A stretch of DNA of 64,000 bases from Psychrobacillus sp032154225 (GCF_032154225.1 NZ_JALDYF010000001.1:1-64000), one strand, 5' to 3'; counted from the first letter of the stretch, positions 1 to 7,965 are shown. A program made the numbers and translations. The notes: generated from the sequence alone by a model not told the origin.

Positions 1-507
1 ATAATTTGCTAAATCTTTAATTGCATTTGTCTTTGCTAAACGTAATGCTCGTTGTGCCGAAGTTTCAGACGAACCCCCACTATCTCCATTACCACTTGTT
101 GACGGTGGTGTTACTGGTGGAGTCGGAACCACTGGAGTTACAGGTGGTGGGAAGACGATTGCTTGAAGTCTCTCCAACTCTTTTATTAATGCTTGATGGA
201 ACGCATTTGTACTAGATAGTTTTGCTACTAGTGATGGAATATCTTCTATCGCTTTTACTGCTTCTTCTTTTCTTCCTGCAAGCAGTAACTGTTGTGCAGT
301 TGTGGCTTTCATTATGATCGTTACCGGAATAATCAGTTCATCTCGTTTTGCATCTGCTGGCTTTTTATACTTTTCTAGCAGTAGATCACGAGGTGCTTTA
401 CCTGTGAAGCGATATAAAATAGATGTTATCGACTCCAATTGGACAGATAGCTTGTGATATGCTTTTTCTACCGCTGCAAATTCTATCGATACCCATAGCT
501 CGAACTT
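1..507 (-). pseudogene. 3' part of an unrecognised helical, Pro/Thr-linker protein, 5' end lost, running off the window
   Basis: A reading frame is open for 169 codons from a TGA at 508-510 to the window edge, with no ATG or ribosome site near its beginning. The protein has a helical stretch (about residues 10-100, with KAIEDIPSLV and AFHQALIKELERLQ), then a linker rich in Pro, Val and Thr (PPPVTPVVPTPPVTPP), a Ser/Gly patch, and a second helical start. This composition suggests a surface or secreted modular protein, not a terminase. It begins exactly where the neighbouring terminase loses its normal sequence and lies in a different frame, so I read it as the downstream half of another gene joined by deletion. 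Function not recognised. Confidence 0.5.
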
Positions 508-1282
508 TCATATCATAGCTATCCTTGGATAGAACAGCAGGACATAACATTGAACCATCTTCTTGCAATGCTTTCATGAGTACATGTCGAACTGCCTTTT
601 TCTCATCTTTGAAATGATTGAGTGCCATACCCGCAAGATCATTACTTGCCCACCTTATCATGATAAGGATGATTTTACCGCCTTCTTCAAGACGTGAAAG
701 CATCGTATTTGTAAACCAATCCCAATGTTTTTCAAGTGTTAATGCATTGTAAGCTTCGAGTGAGTTTTTAATTAAGTCATCGATAATAAGAACCGATGCA
801 CCAAACCCTGTTGCGGTACCTGTTGGAGAAGTAGCAAGATAGTTATTATATCCACCTTCTAAACTCCATAGGTTCATAGCTGCGTCACCTTGTTTGATAT
901 GGACTTCAGGAAATATATCTTTGTAAATAATACGGTCCTTATCAGCCTTTTCCTCAGATATCCCATTTCGAACACCCTTTGAGAACATCGTTGAAAGAGT
1001 TTCGTTGTATGATCCAGTCATTATCTTTTCTTCTTGGTTCTGTCCAAAAATCCATTGAGCTAACATTACTGCTGTTCTGCTCTTTCCATGCCTACGTGGT
1101 ACGTTAATGATTAACACATCATCGTCTGACTCATATAAGTCTTGCATGTCGTTACATAGGTCAATTAGGTATTGGCGATCAGTTGCATAGAAGTCAGGAG
1201 CTAACAAATGACAAAAATAAAAGAACTCACGGTTAGCGAGCTCTATCTTGGCCATCTGTTTAATTTTTTCTAAATCAGTCAT
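398..1282 (-). pseudogene. terL: Phage terminase large subunit, truncated (ATPase part only)
   Basis: The N-terminal 265 residues are a TerL packaging ATPase: Walker A at 61-68 (VPRRHGKS) and Walker B at 163-169 (SVLIIDD). TerL normally continues into an RNase H-like nuclease domain of about 150-200 residues that cuts the concatemer; here the homologous text stops after residue 265 and about 29 out-of-frame residues follow before the stop. The motor therefore lacks its nuclease. It overlaps the terS gene by 4 bp, the usual translationally coupled phage arrangement. The joint to foreign sequence near position 485 shows that the prophage has suffered a deletion and cannot package DNA by itself. 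Confidence 0.85.
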
Positions 1283-1878
1283 TTGTCTATCAGCTTCTTC
1301 AAGTCCTCAGTAGATAAGCCTTTAAGAGGATTATTGATTTCCATACTGCCACTATGCTGTATATCCTGTTTGTCTCTCCATTTATCTGGACGGCGGTTTT
1401 TAAGCCAAAATATTTGTGCTGTTGTATCTGGACTGACTTCTTTTGTCTTTTCTTCAACGAGCATACTTTTATATTTTGAAACTTGCAATTCAACTAAATG
1501 AATCTCTTCAAGTGTTGCTTCTGGATTATCTAATTTGAACTTGATTACTGCAACCTGTATTAATGCATAATGTTCCTGCTCTGACATTTCAACTTGAGCA
1601 TACTTCTTTTCTCTATATTCATATCCTAATGCTCGTTTTAGCAAGGCATTTTCAACTTCATAGTCAATTATTTCCTTGCCCCTTTTTAAGGCTGTCGATA
1701 ATGCCGAATACTCCTTTACATATTCTCTAAATGTTGAGTATGCCACGCCTAAATTATTTGCTATCTGTTCATCAATTAAACCATCACGAGCCCAGCATTC
1801 AATCTCAAATAACCTTATTTCTACATGAGTTTCATATTTGCTTTTCCTGCCCCCTTTATTTTTTTCACATCTTATCAC
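1279..1878 (-). CDS. terS: Phage terminase small subunit
   Basis: A 199-residue protein. The N-terminal part has a helix-turn-helix (about residues 25-60, DEQIANNLGVAYSTFREYVK) that would recognise the packaging site. The motif IFWLKNRRPDKWRDKQ (about residues 155-170) is typical of a Bacillota phage small-terminase family that acts with TerL to start DNA packaging. The C-terminal tail (NPLKGLSTEDLKKLIDK) is the usual TerL-contacting end. The gene overlaps terL by 4 bp. It looks intact although its partner is broken. Confidence 0.85.
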   Translation of the reverse strand: MIRCEKNKGGRKSKYETHVEIRLFEIECWARDGLIDEQIANNLGVAYSTFREYVKEYSALSTALKRGKEIIDYEVENALLKRALGYEYREKKYAQVEMSEQEHYALIQVAVIKFKLDNPEATLEEIHLVELQVSKYKSMLVEEKTKEVSPDTTAQIFWLKNRRPDKWRDKQDIQHSGSMEINNPLKGLSTEDLKKLIDK

Positions 1879-1930
1879 CCCATTATGCTATTTGCTTTTC
1901 TGACATAGAAAAAGCACCCTTGGAGGATGC

Positions 1931-2134
1931 TTAAATTAATTCATAACCTAACACTTTAATATCTGAAGTAGATCTATTGATTTCTTTTCCAATCGCACTA
2001 CTCACTATTTTTAGATTTTCGTGTTTATCAAGATCAACTTCATCATCAATATGGATTATTTGATATCTCTCACCTTCAGACACTAGCATTTCATGAGTTG
2101 TATCAAATAGATGATATTTAACATTCAAGCGCAT
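1931..2134 (-). CDS. Small hypothetical phage protein (67 aa)
   Basis: The ATG at 2132-2134 is chosen over longer possibilities because it is preceded by a perfect AGGAGGTG ribosome site at 6-7 bp. The product is an acidic, soluble 67-residue protein with no membrane segment or recognisable motif. It sits just upstream of terS in the same orientation, as small early or packaging-region phage proteins do. No function can be assigned. Confidence 0.6.
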   Translation of the reverse strand: MRLNVKYHLFDTTHEMLVSEGERYQIIHIDDEVDLDKHENLKIVSSAIGKEINRSTSDIKVLGYELI

Positions 2135-2209
2135 TTCTCCACCTCCTGCTGACAACATTCGCCAAAGAAGGTGAAAATCCTTCCGAATTACATAAAAAAG
2201 CACCCACAA

Positions 2210-2417
2210 ATTGCGAGCGCCTTATATAAGTATATTAAGTTTATGTACTACCAACACCACCATAAGCGTGCACGTAGTCTCTTTGTTTCAATTATAATTA
2301 TGTTTTTAGTTTTTGCAACTTGATTGTCATATTGTTGTCATGTATATATAGTAATTAATTTAATAAAAATAGTATTTTTATGTAAACTAAGAATACTAAT
2401 TCATTTTAATAACATAT
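2210..2417. other. Intergenic gap with no gene
   Basis: About 200 bp of AT-rich sequence separating the terminase block from the secreted-protein pair. I see no ORF with a ribosome site here and no clear hairpin. Confidence 0.5.
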
Positions 2418-3053
2418 TTACTCGCAATTACTATCACCAGGAAATTGCTTTTCCATTTTACTAATACAAGTGGTTAGAATTACACCTAGGACAACAACAA
2501 CTCCTGCTACATTTGCCTTTAATCCAGATTTAATCAACTCTCCCGCTGCTTTTGTATATTCCTTATTATAAATAGCGTTTACAACCCCAGCACTAATGGC
2601 TGTTATCGTATAATTTGATTTCAGTCCATCCAGCACACATTTGTTTTTTGCATTTGCATATTCAGCAGTTTCATTTTTCAAATACCATCCACAAGCCACA
2701 ACCATTGGCCTGATAATATTAGCATTTTCTTTTTGAATATGACTTTCGCTTACTAATAAATTTTCAGTTTCTAACCCCAATAAAATTTCTTCTAACAAAG
2801 AATTATCTTTTAACTCGTCCTCTAATATATCTTTATTATACCCAAGCACTTTACCCTTAGCGTCATACAAAAGAGCACCCTCTAATATTAATTCTAATGC
2901 TTCTGCAACATCTAGTTCTAATTGTTGATCATACTCAGATGAATCGCTTACTAATGCACTAGCTGTAGTACTAAAAACAAACGAAATAGAAATAATTAAA
3001 GCTAGCGTTATTAAACAAAACTTAGAATAAAAAATATTTTTTGCAAATCTCAT
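2418..3053 (-). CDS. Secreted Cys-containing protein with hydrophobic C-terminal region; possible bacteriocin precursor
   Basis: The start at 3051-3053 follows AGGAGG by 6 bp. The 211-residue product has a clear signal peptide (residues 1-33, basic start, hydrophobic run, then ASA). An acidic leader-like middle (residues about 35-125) is followed by a C-terminal third that is hydrophobic and Gly/Val/Ala-rich with Cys at four places (VVACGW, NKCVL, TTCIS, SNCE). An acidic pro-region followed by an amphiphilic Cys-containing end is the layout of some Gram-positive toxin precursors. I do not recognise a named family. A small two-helix membrane protein lies immediately upstream in the same direction, which would fit an immunity or export partner. 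The function is inference only. Confidence 0.6.
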   Translation of the reverse strand: MRFAKNIFYSKFCLITLALIISISFVFSTTASALVSDSSEYDQQLELDVAEALELILEGALLYDAKGKVLGYNKDILEDELKDNSLLEEILLGLETENLLVSESHIQKENANIIRPMVVACGWYLKNETAEYANAKNKCVLDGLKSNYTITAISAGVVNAIYNKEYTKAAGELIKSGLKANVAGVVVVLGVILTTCISKMEKQFPGDSNCE

Positions 3054-3109
3054 CTTAGTCCTCCTAAAGAAATATTTCCCAATACTTCTAAATAATAACA
3101 CACTTAGTA

Positions 3110-3304
3110 TTATTTGTAATTTTTATTTTTTTTCAAGTCATAATAAAACCAAACTGACATAACGATATAGTAAGTAAGAATTATTTTTATAGTCATATCA
3201 AAATCTTTCCAATTACTCTGGAATAAGCAGAGTAATGTTACCACAATCAAAAACCCAATTGGATATATTAAAAAACGTGTCATAAAATCTTTCTGTAACT
3301 TCAT
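3110..3304 (-). CDS. Small two-helix membrane protein, possible immunity partner
   Basis: A 64-residue protein with two predicted membrane helices (about residues 10-27 and 38-54) and a Lys/Asn-rich cytoplasmic tail. AAGGAGTG precedes the ATG by about 7 bp. It lies 56 bp upstream of the secreted Cys-protein gene on the same strand and is probably co-transcribed. Small two-helix proteins paired with secreted toxins are often immunity proteins, but nothing in the sequence proves that here. Confidence 0.6.
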   Translation of the reverse strand: MKLQKDFMTRFLIYPIGFLIVVTLLCLFQSNWKDFDMTIKIILTYYIVMSVWFYYDLKKNKNYK

Positions 3305-3393
3305 AGATTTACACTCCTTGTAATAATATTATTTAGGTTTGACAATAACACACATCTATATTAATAACAAATATGGATATTATGACCAACAAC

Positions 3394-3427
3394 AAATACA
3401 CTCACTTAGTTAGTGAGTGTATTTGAT
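3394..3427 (-). terminator. Strong hairpin after the ArpU-like gene
   Basis: A nearly perfect stem AAATACACTCACT / AGTGAGTGTATTT with a short loop lies directly past the stop of the gene at 3437. It is symmetric enough to act in both directions, although the T-run is short. Confidence 0.6.
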
Positions 3428-3436
3428 CTTTAATAT

Positions 3437-3826
3437 TTATGGTTTTACAATAAGAGATGCCACATTCCGTATATAACCATAAGACTTTCCTAATTCTTCT
3501 GCTATATCCTTATAAGATTTATTCTCCAAATACTTCATCCTCGCAATTTGATAATTCAACCCTTCCAACTGGTTGATCTTATCCTCAGTCTCTTGCTTCA
3601 CATCAAGATAAAACTCCAGCATCTTCTGCAACCTGTGTTTCTTATCATGATACACCTGAATATTTTCTAACGATGCAATTACCCCGAAGTCATCTGAGCC
3701 TTTCCCGGTGAAAGGAAGCTCACCTTTTCCGAACCAATACTTCAAGTCCACATCCACCTGCATGAGCTGCGTTTCAATAATATCTATCTTTCTGCAAAGG
3801 TCCACGTAATTCGTTATGATTTCCAT
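3437..3826 (-). CDS. ArpU-like phage late transcription regulator (sigma-70 region 4-like)
   Basis: I choose the ATG at 3824-3826, 8 bp after AAGGAG; the GTG nine bases further upstream overlaps the ribosome site. The 129-residue protein has a long helical N-terminal part and a C-terminal helix-turn-helix (MKYLENKSYKDIAEELGKSY and the following helix), which resembles sigma-70 region 4 and the ArpU/RinA class of phage late regulators. These are usually encoded just before the terminase genes and switch on late packaging genes, which matches the position here. Confidence 0.7.
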   Translation of the reverse strand: MEIITNYVDLCRKIDIIETQLMQVDVDLKYWFGKGELPFTGKGSDDFGVIASLENIQVYHDKKHRLQKMLEFYLDVKQETEDKINQLEGLNYQIARMKYLENKSYKDIAEELGKSYGYIRNVASLIVKP

Positions 3827-3849
3827 ATAACTCACTCCTTATGTGATAA

Positions 3850-3903
3850 AAAAAGAAGGCAACAAATGATACAACAATACTGTAATCAAAAGTTGTCCTC
3901 CAG
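3850..3903 (-). terminator. Probable terminator after the PIN-domain gene
   Basis: On the minus strand an imperfect stem (GGAGGACAAC with GTTGCCTTC, including G-U pairs) with a long loop is followed by a run of T. It lies between the PIN gene and the ArpU-like gene. Confidence 0.4.
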
Positions 3904-3917
3904 TTGGCTGGGTGGAT

Positions 3918-4970
3918 CTATATGTTCTCAATACTTACATCTTCAATTTTTTCTACTCTTCTTGTTGTTGCATTAAAAACAACTAAGCATTTCAATACGA
4001 AATCACCATCTCTAGGTTCAGATTGGATAAATTCATTTTCGTCAGCAAAACCTTCGTAAGTGGGGTTTATTGCTTGTACTGAGTATTCTATATTTGCCTC
4101 AAAAGAAATTGGAATGTAGAAATAATTTTCTTGTTCTAATATTTCCCTATACTCATCAACTTTTATTTCACAAAGCTCATTAATGATAGGGTCTGTTCCC
4201 CATCCATCAAAATAATCAGCTTCAAAATAGTTATTTGAAAAAATGTAGTATAATTCAATTTCAACAGTACTGTTCCTGTTTATGTCATCATTTAAATAAA
4301 CCTCAATAATCTTAATGATGTCATCTATCTCTTGGAAAGAAAAATGATGAGTTCTCAAATATTCTATTTCTTTTAGAAAATCATTTATATGTTTAAAAAA
4401 CTTTATGTTCTTATTTTTATCATCAAAATCACTATGGAATAAGTAATACCCATTATCCTGCTCTATCGCAAAATCTTTATAATTGTTAGAAATAAAATAG
4501 ACTTTCTCATCAGGAAACTTTTCAGCATAGTCATATATTGATTCCCAAATAATAGCGTCTTTAAACTCTTCCTTATTATCTCTAAAAGGCATTTTAATTG
4601 AATAATACCGTGATACAGCCTTTTCATAAGCTTTTAAAGTTGGTTTATAGATATAGAATTTATCTTCTATCTCTTTACTAAAATTCTCTATTAGTGTGGA
4701 TTTAATTGTTTTTCTATCGAATCCTACCTCTTCAACATCAGCAAGTTTATAAAGCTTCGTAGTGAAGTCTTTCATATGTGTTAAGGCGCTATTTAAATCT
4801 TTTCTATAGTTTTTTATTACTTCATGAAAGTTCATTTCCGTCAAGTATATATTAAAGTTTTCATCCTTATTTAATTCTTGATGTACATCCAAAAAATCTC
4901 TAAACCACTGACTTTCCATCTTGTAGTCACTCATAATTATATTTGTGTCTAAAAATACAGTTATCGTCAA
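3918..4970 (-). CDS. PIN-domain (DUF4935-type) nuclease-like protein
   Basis: A 350-residue protein beginning at TTG (MTITVFLDTNIIM). The N-terminal 190 residues form a PIN fold: the first acidic residue is D8 in FLDTN, a Glu in TEMNFHEV follows near residue 49, and further acids occur in FKDAIIWESIYDYA and FISNNYKDF. This order of acids coordinates Mg or Mn ions in PIN ribonucleases, and the spacing fits the DUF4935 subclass. The C-terminal half (about 200-350) is acidic and of unknown role. No antitoxin gene is adjacent apart from an uncertain small ORF overlapping the start. In a prophage it may be a defence or toxin-like accessory gene; that is inference. Confidence 0.7.
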   Translation of the reverse strand: MTITVFLDTNIIMSDYKMESQWFRDFLDVHQELNKDENFNIYLTEMNFHEVIKNYRKDLNSALTHMKDFTTKLYKLADVEEVGFDRKTIKSTLIENFSKEIEDKFYIYKPTLKAYEKAVSRYYSIKMPFRDNKEEFKDAIIWESIYDYAEKFPDEKVYFISNNYKDFAIEQDNGYYLFHSDFDDKNKNIKFFKHINDFLKEIEYLRTHHFSFQEIDDIIKIIEVYLNDDINRNSTVEIELYYIFSNNYFEADYFDGWGTDPIINELCEIKVDEYREILEQENYFYIPISFEANIEYSVQAINPTYEGFADENEFIQSEPRDGDFVLKCLVVFNATTRRVEKIEDVSIENI

Positions 4971-5112
4971 AACTCTTCCCTCTTCTCACCGCACCCAAGT
5001 CATCGACTGGATGCGTCACAATCACATATTCCCCACACAGAGGTAGTTCTATTATACCAACATTTAGTATCATTGTACTAGCACCCATTTTAAATTTTTC
5101 CATAATAACCAA
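4927..5112 (-). CDS. Possible small protein overlapping the PIN gene start
   Basis: A 61-codon frame whose middle (ELPLCGEYVIVTHPVDDLG) looks protein-like. There is no convincing ribosome site and it overlaps the PIN gene by 44 bp in another frame. If real it would be translationally coupled to the nuclease and could be its antitoxin; equally it may be spurious. Confidence 0.3.
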   Translation of the reverse strand: MVIMEKFKMGASTMILNVGIIELPLCGEYVIVTHPVDDLGAVRRGKSFDDNCIFRHKYNYE

Positions 5113-5207
5113 TGACTATCCAATGTGATAAAATAGAATTGTTGAAGTAGACGGGAAGAATCCTGTTATTTTAATTACTATTTAATCAAGGTAAGGTGAT
5201 TCTCCAA

Positions 5208-5426
5208 ATGAATATATTCGAAGGTGTAGAAATTGACTACATGTACATCATAGGTCCATTGCTAGTATTAATGGCCACGATGTTTACGGTAACTTTGATT
5301 TATAGTTTACTTTTTAAATGGCTGCCTAAAAGTCTATTTAATTTTCTTATTGGGCCAGTAGCTTTATTCGGCGCCTATCTCTGGGCGTTCCCAATGAATT
5401 TTGGTTTCTATGAATTTTTCAAATAA
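5208..5426 (+). CDS. Small two-helix membrane protein, paralogue of the protein at 56.3 kb
   Basis: I start at the ATG 5208-5210, preceded by AAGGTG; the GTG at 5196 lies inside that site. The 72-residue product has two membrane helices (about residues 12-37 and 45-63) and ends in WAFPMNFGFYEFFK. The protein encoded at 56298-56519 has the same layout and nearly the same ends (NLFEGLE at the start, WAIPMNLGFYEFFK at the end), so the two are clear paralogues. Function unknown; the strongly conserved last 14 residues suggest a specific partner or target. Confidence 0.65.
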   Translation: MNIFEGVEIDYMYIIGPLLVLMATMFTVTLIYSLLFKWLPKSLFNFLIGPVALFGAYLWAFPMNFGFYEFFK

Positions 5427-5428
5427 AT

Positions 5429-5453
5429 TAAAGGTATCTTAGTTGATGCCTTT
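5429..5453 (+). terminator. Short hairpin after the small membrane gene
   Basis: AAAGGTATC and GATGCCTTT can pair across a TTAGTT loop just after the stop codon. There is no T-run, so termination is uncertain. Confidence 0.35.
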
Positions 5454-5479
5454 ACGAAACTTTATGTTCGAACTGTTCA

Positions 5480-5554
5480 TTATTTTCTAATCAATCTATA
5501 ACGACATTTACAACGTGATTTTTTGCGACCATAACCTAAACAAGATTCAAACAT
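5480..5554 (-). CDS. Very small basic Cys-containing ORF (24 aa)
   Basis: Read on the minus strand, ACAGGAG lies about 8 bp before an ATG that opens a 24-codon frame, MFESCLGYGRKKSRCKCRYR plus four residues. It has three Cys and ten Lys/Arg. The ribosome site is good but the ORF is too short to judge by composition. It could be a small phage peptide or chance. Confidence 0.3.
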   Translation of the reverse strand: MFESCLGYGRKKSRCKCRYRLIRK

Positions 5555-5585
5555 TGCAAAAACTCCTGTCTAGTTACTGAATAAC

Positions 5586-5984
5586 ATGAACAAAAGACAT
5601 TTAGAGAATTACTTGGTAGTTTATGAAAATACTGATAAAATAGAAACATTAAGTCGAAAAGGTGGTAGTTTTGTGTCAAATCTTGGCGGAACGTATAATG
5701 TTGCAACTTCAAAAGAAATACAAGCAATTGAATCTTATCTTTTGAGAAAAGAAGTATCTTTAAACGTTGCACTAAAACGTTTGGAGCAATTACAAAAAGA
5801 AAAAATTCCAAGTGTTAATAGTCCAAGCGGATTTTTTTATCTATCGGAACAGACAGATGCTATTTATGACTTTTATAAAGAACGTTATCCGGCTCTGTTC
5901 GAAAAACAAGAATTTGAAACTTATGAACAACTAAAACATCGAGCAGTAGATTATTTTGAAGAACATTTCCCAGATATTGATTAA
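5586..5984 (+). CDS. Hypothetical soluble protein (132 aa)
   Basis: A 132-residue mostly helical protein with no membrane segment. It contains EIQAIESYLLRKEVSLNVAL and a C-terminal acidic helix rich in Phe, Tyr and Glu (FEKQEFETYEQLKHRAVDYF). Codon use resembles its neighbours and a terminator follows immediately, which supports a real gene. The ribosome site is weak. Not recognised; it lies among prophage accessory genes. Confidence 0.6.
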   Translation: MNKRHLENYLVVYENTDKIETLSRKGGSFVSNLGGTYNVATSKEIQAIESYLLRKEVSLNVALKRLEQLQKEKIPSVNSPSGFFYLSEQTDAIYDFYKERYPALFEKQEFETYEQLKHRAVDYFEEHFPDID

Positions 5985-5989
5985 TACTT

Positions 5990-6018
5990 TGAGCCAAAGA
6001 AATTTGGCTCTTTTTTCG
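5990..6018 (+). terminator. Rho-independent terminator
   Basis: GAGCCAAA - GAAA - TTTGGCTC followed by TTTTTT, directly after the stop of the 132-residue gene. Confidence 0.85.
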
Positions 6019-6067
6019 TGATGTCGTTTTACGTTTCATGTATTAACTCCAGCTGCACTTCACTTAG

Positions 6068-7000
6068 TCACTTTTCTGCTATTTCTATATACTCTGGATT
6101 AAGTTCGACCCCCACGAAATTACGGCCATGTTTAAGAGAAGCTAATCCTGTAGTTCCTGAACCAAAGAATGGATCCAAAACAACTCCATTGATAGGACTA
6201 CCAGCTAATACGCAAGGCTCTATTAAATCTTCCGGAAAGGTTGCAAAGTGTGCTTCTCTCAATGGTTTTGTAGTTACTGTCCATACTGACCTCTTGTTTC
6301 TCTTTTCACGAATTGCTCGGAATGCCTCATCTCCATACTTTCCATCGAAAGAACCACGAACTTTATCTTCTCTTCTTTGCTTTTGTGGTTGACCGAATGC
6401 CCCTTGAGACCCTCTGATATCCTGAGTACCGTAAATAGCTGGCTCCTTAATGATTTCATGATCGTAAAAATACTTAGGTGATTTACTTAGTAAAAAGATA
6501 TATTCATGAGCCTTAGTAGGTCTGTCTATCACGCTCTCAGGCATTGCATTAGGTTTATTCCAAATTATATCCTGTCTTAAATACCATCCATCAGCTTGTA
6601 AGGCAAAAGCTACTCTCCACGGCAAACCGATTAAATCTTTTGGTTTTAACCCTGTAGGGACATTATTAATCTTTGTTTCAACGCCTATAGGATTTGGAAC
6701 ATATACATGTTTTTGCTTATGCTTTTCAGACCAAGCACCTTTTCCACTTCCTGCGTAAGCATCACCAAGGTTCAACCAAAGTGTACCGTCGTCTCGAAGT
6801 ACTCTCTTAACCTCTCTAAAGACCTTTACTAACGACATTACATATTCTTCTACAGAGCTTTCTAAACCTATTTGACCATCTACACCATAATCCCTTAATC
6901 CCCAATATGGAGGGCTTGTGACCACAGTATTTACACTCTGTTCTGAAAGTGTTTTTAAAACATCAAGGCAATGTCCTTGATAGATTTTATTCAGTTTCAT
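6068..7000 (-). CDS. Orphan site-specific DNA methyltransferase (beta class, SPPY type)
   Basis: The start at 6998-7000 is set by AAAGGA 8 bp upstream. The 310-residue protein has motif IV first (TSPPYWGLRDYG, about residues 29-40) and the AdoMet-binding motif I near the C-terminus (LDPFFGSGTTGLAS). This order defines the beta class of amino-methyltransferases. SPPY in motif IV is commonest among N4-cytosine enzymes, although N6-adenine enzymes also occur. No restriction endonuclease gene is adjacent, so this is a phage-style solitary methylase that may protect phage DNA from host restriction. The start overlaps no other gene and the frame is intact. Confidence 0.85.
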   Translation of the reverse strand: MKLNKIYQGHCLDVLKTLSEQSVNTVVTSPPYWGLRDYGVDGQIGLESSVEEYVMSLVKVFREVKRVLRDDGTLWLNLGDAYAGSGKGAWSEKHKQKHVYVPNPIGVETKINNVPTGLKPKDLIGLPWRVAFALQADGWYLRQDIIWNKPNAMPESVIDRPTKAHEYIFLLSKSPKYFYDHEIIKEPAIYGTQDIRGSQGAFGQPQKQRREDKVRGSFDGKYGDEAFRAIREKRNKRSVWTVTTKPLREAHFATFPEDLIEPCVLAGSPINGVVLDPFFGSGTTGLASLKHGRNFVGVELNPEYIEIAEK

Positions 7001-7078
7001 TGCCATCATCCTTTCAAAGTTTTCAAAATAATTATAATATTGTATAATTTACTTGTTAGTGTTAAAGGAGGTGAAAAT

Positions 7079-7228
7079 ATGAAAAAGAAAAAATGGATTA
7101 CTACAGCTTTTTTAACTTCTGCACTTATTTTAGTTATTTCCTCACCTGCACATGCTGATAAAAAAGTTGAAGTAATAAAGGGTATCGAAAGTGATTCAAG
7201 CAGTGCATACTGCGATTATGGGATGTAA
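7079..7228 (+). CDS. Small secreted peptide precursor (49 aa), Phr/PapR-like layout
   Basis: AAAGGAGGTG precedes the ATG at 7079 by 5 bp, an excellent site. The 49-residue product has a signal peptide (MKKKK, a hydrophobic run, then SSPAHA) and a short exported part DKKVEVIKGIESDSSSAY ending CDYGM. Tandem TATAAT-like boxes lie about 35-45 bp upstream and a terminator follows. This size and layout are those of exported signalling-peptide precursors such as Phr or PapR, but no Rap or PlcR-type receptor is next to it. The long ATG-started frame beginning at 6971 runs through the promoter and is not the real start. Confidence 0.65.
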   Translation: MKKKKWITTAFLTSALILVISSPAHADKKVEVIKGIESDSSSAYCDYGM

Positions 7229-7267
7229 TAATAAATCGAACAGAATATCCTTTGCTTTACCAGTTTG

Positions 7268-7295
7268 CTTCTGAGCCTTTATGGCTCTTTTTTTT
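7268..7295 (+). terminator. Rho-independent terminator
   Basis: GAGCC - TTTAT - GGCTC followed by eight T, downstream of the secreted peptide gene. Confidence 0.8.
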
Positions 7296-7424
7296 GCTAC
7301 AATATTACTTTTTAGTTTCATATAATGGTCGAACTGAGCAATAATATATTTATTAAAATCATGCCTTTTCATCGAACACTTATTCGTGTATATTCAAAAC
7401 ATACTAGTAAAAGGAGGAAAATTT

Positions 7425-7895
7425 TTGAACTCAATTGATTTAATTCTTTTAAATTTCAACGAAGTACGAAGAAGAAGTATTAAGGTTTGGACATCTATTC
7501 CCCAAGAAAAACTAATATGGAAACCCGATGACGAAGCAATGACTTGTATAGAGATGATTAGGCATGTTCTAGAAAGTGAGCATTATTACCATCTAGCAAT
7601 CCAAAATCACGGCAGTCTGTCAGTTTTTGATTCTCCTTTCGAAAAACAGCCTTTTACCACTGTGAATGCCGAATTGGAATTTGCTGAACCATATAGAATT
7701 CAGTTTTTAGAAACAATTAGGTTATTTACTGAAGAAGATTTAACCAATATTAAAATTGATCGTTCAGATTCAGGCTACATAAGAAGTTTTGGAGACATGT
7801 TGCTAAGAGTCGCCTATCATGAATCTGTGCATACCGGCCAATTGCTGGATTACTTAAGAATGGCAGGAGTTCCAAGAGTACGTGTTTGGGATTAA
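7425..7895 (+). CDS. DinB-family protein
   Basis: The TTG at 7425 follows AAAGGAGG by 7 bp, so I prefer it to the upstream ATG that has no ribosome site. The 156-residue protein is a four-helix-bundle DinB/YfiT-like fold. The putative metal-binding His occur in MIRHVLESEHYYH (about residues 45-55) and in AYHESVHTGQLLDYL near the C-terminus; HxxxH in the last helix is the hallmark. Family members are thiol transferases or metal-dependent enzymes, and many are damage or stress induced. The exact reaction is not visible. A terminator follows. Confidence 0.75.
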   Translation: MNSIDLILLNFNEVRRRSIKVWTSIPQEKLIWKPDDEAMTCIEMIRHVLESEHYYHLAIQNHGSLSVFDSPFEKQPFTTVNAELEFAEPYRIQFLETIRLFTEEDLTNIKIDRSDSGYIRSFGDMLLRVAYHESVHTGQLLDYLRMAGVPRVRVWD

Positions 7896-7904
7896 TTTAT
7901 CTCA

Positions 7905-7942
7905 CAGGTGTTATCACTTAGGTGATACACCTTTACTTTTTT
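7905..7942 (+). terminator. Rho-independent terminator
   Basis: AGGTGTTATCAC and GTGATACACCT pair with one bulged T, followed by a T-rich tract. Confidence 0.75.
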
Positions 7943-7965
7943 ATACCGTACATTTAGTGTCACAT

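Noticed and set aside
4943..5128. Plus-strand ORF opposite the PIN gene start
   Set aside because: No ribosome site and low-complexity Ile/Ser/Pro translation; a shadow frame.
6068..7000. Restriction-modification system
   Set aside because: No nuclease or specificity gene is adjacent; a solitary phage-type methylase is simpler.
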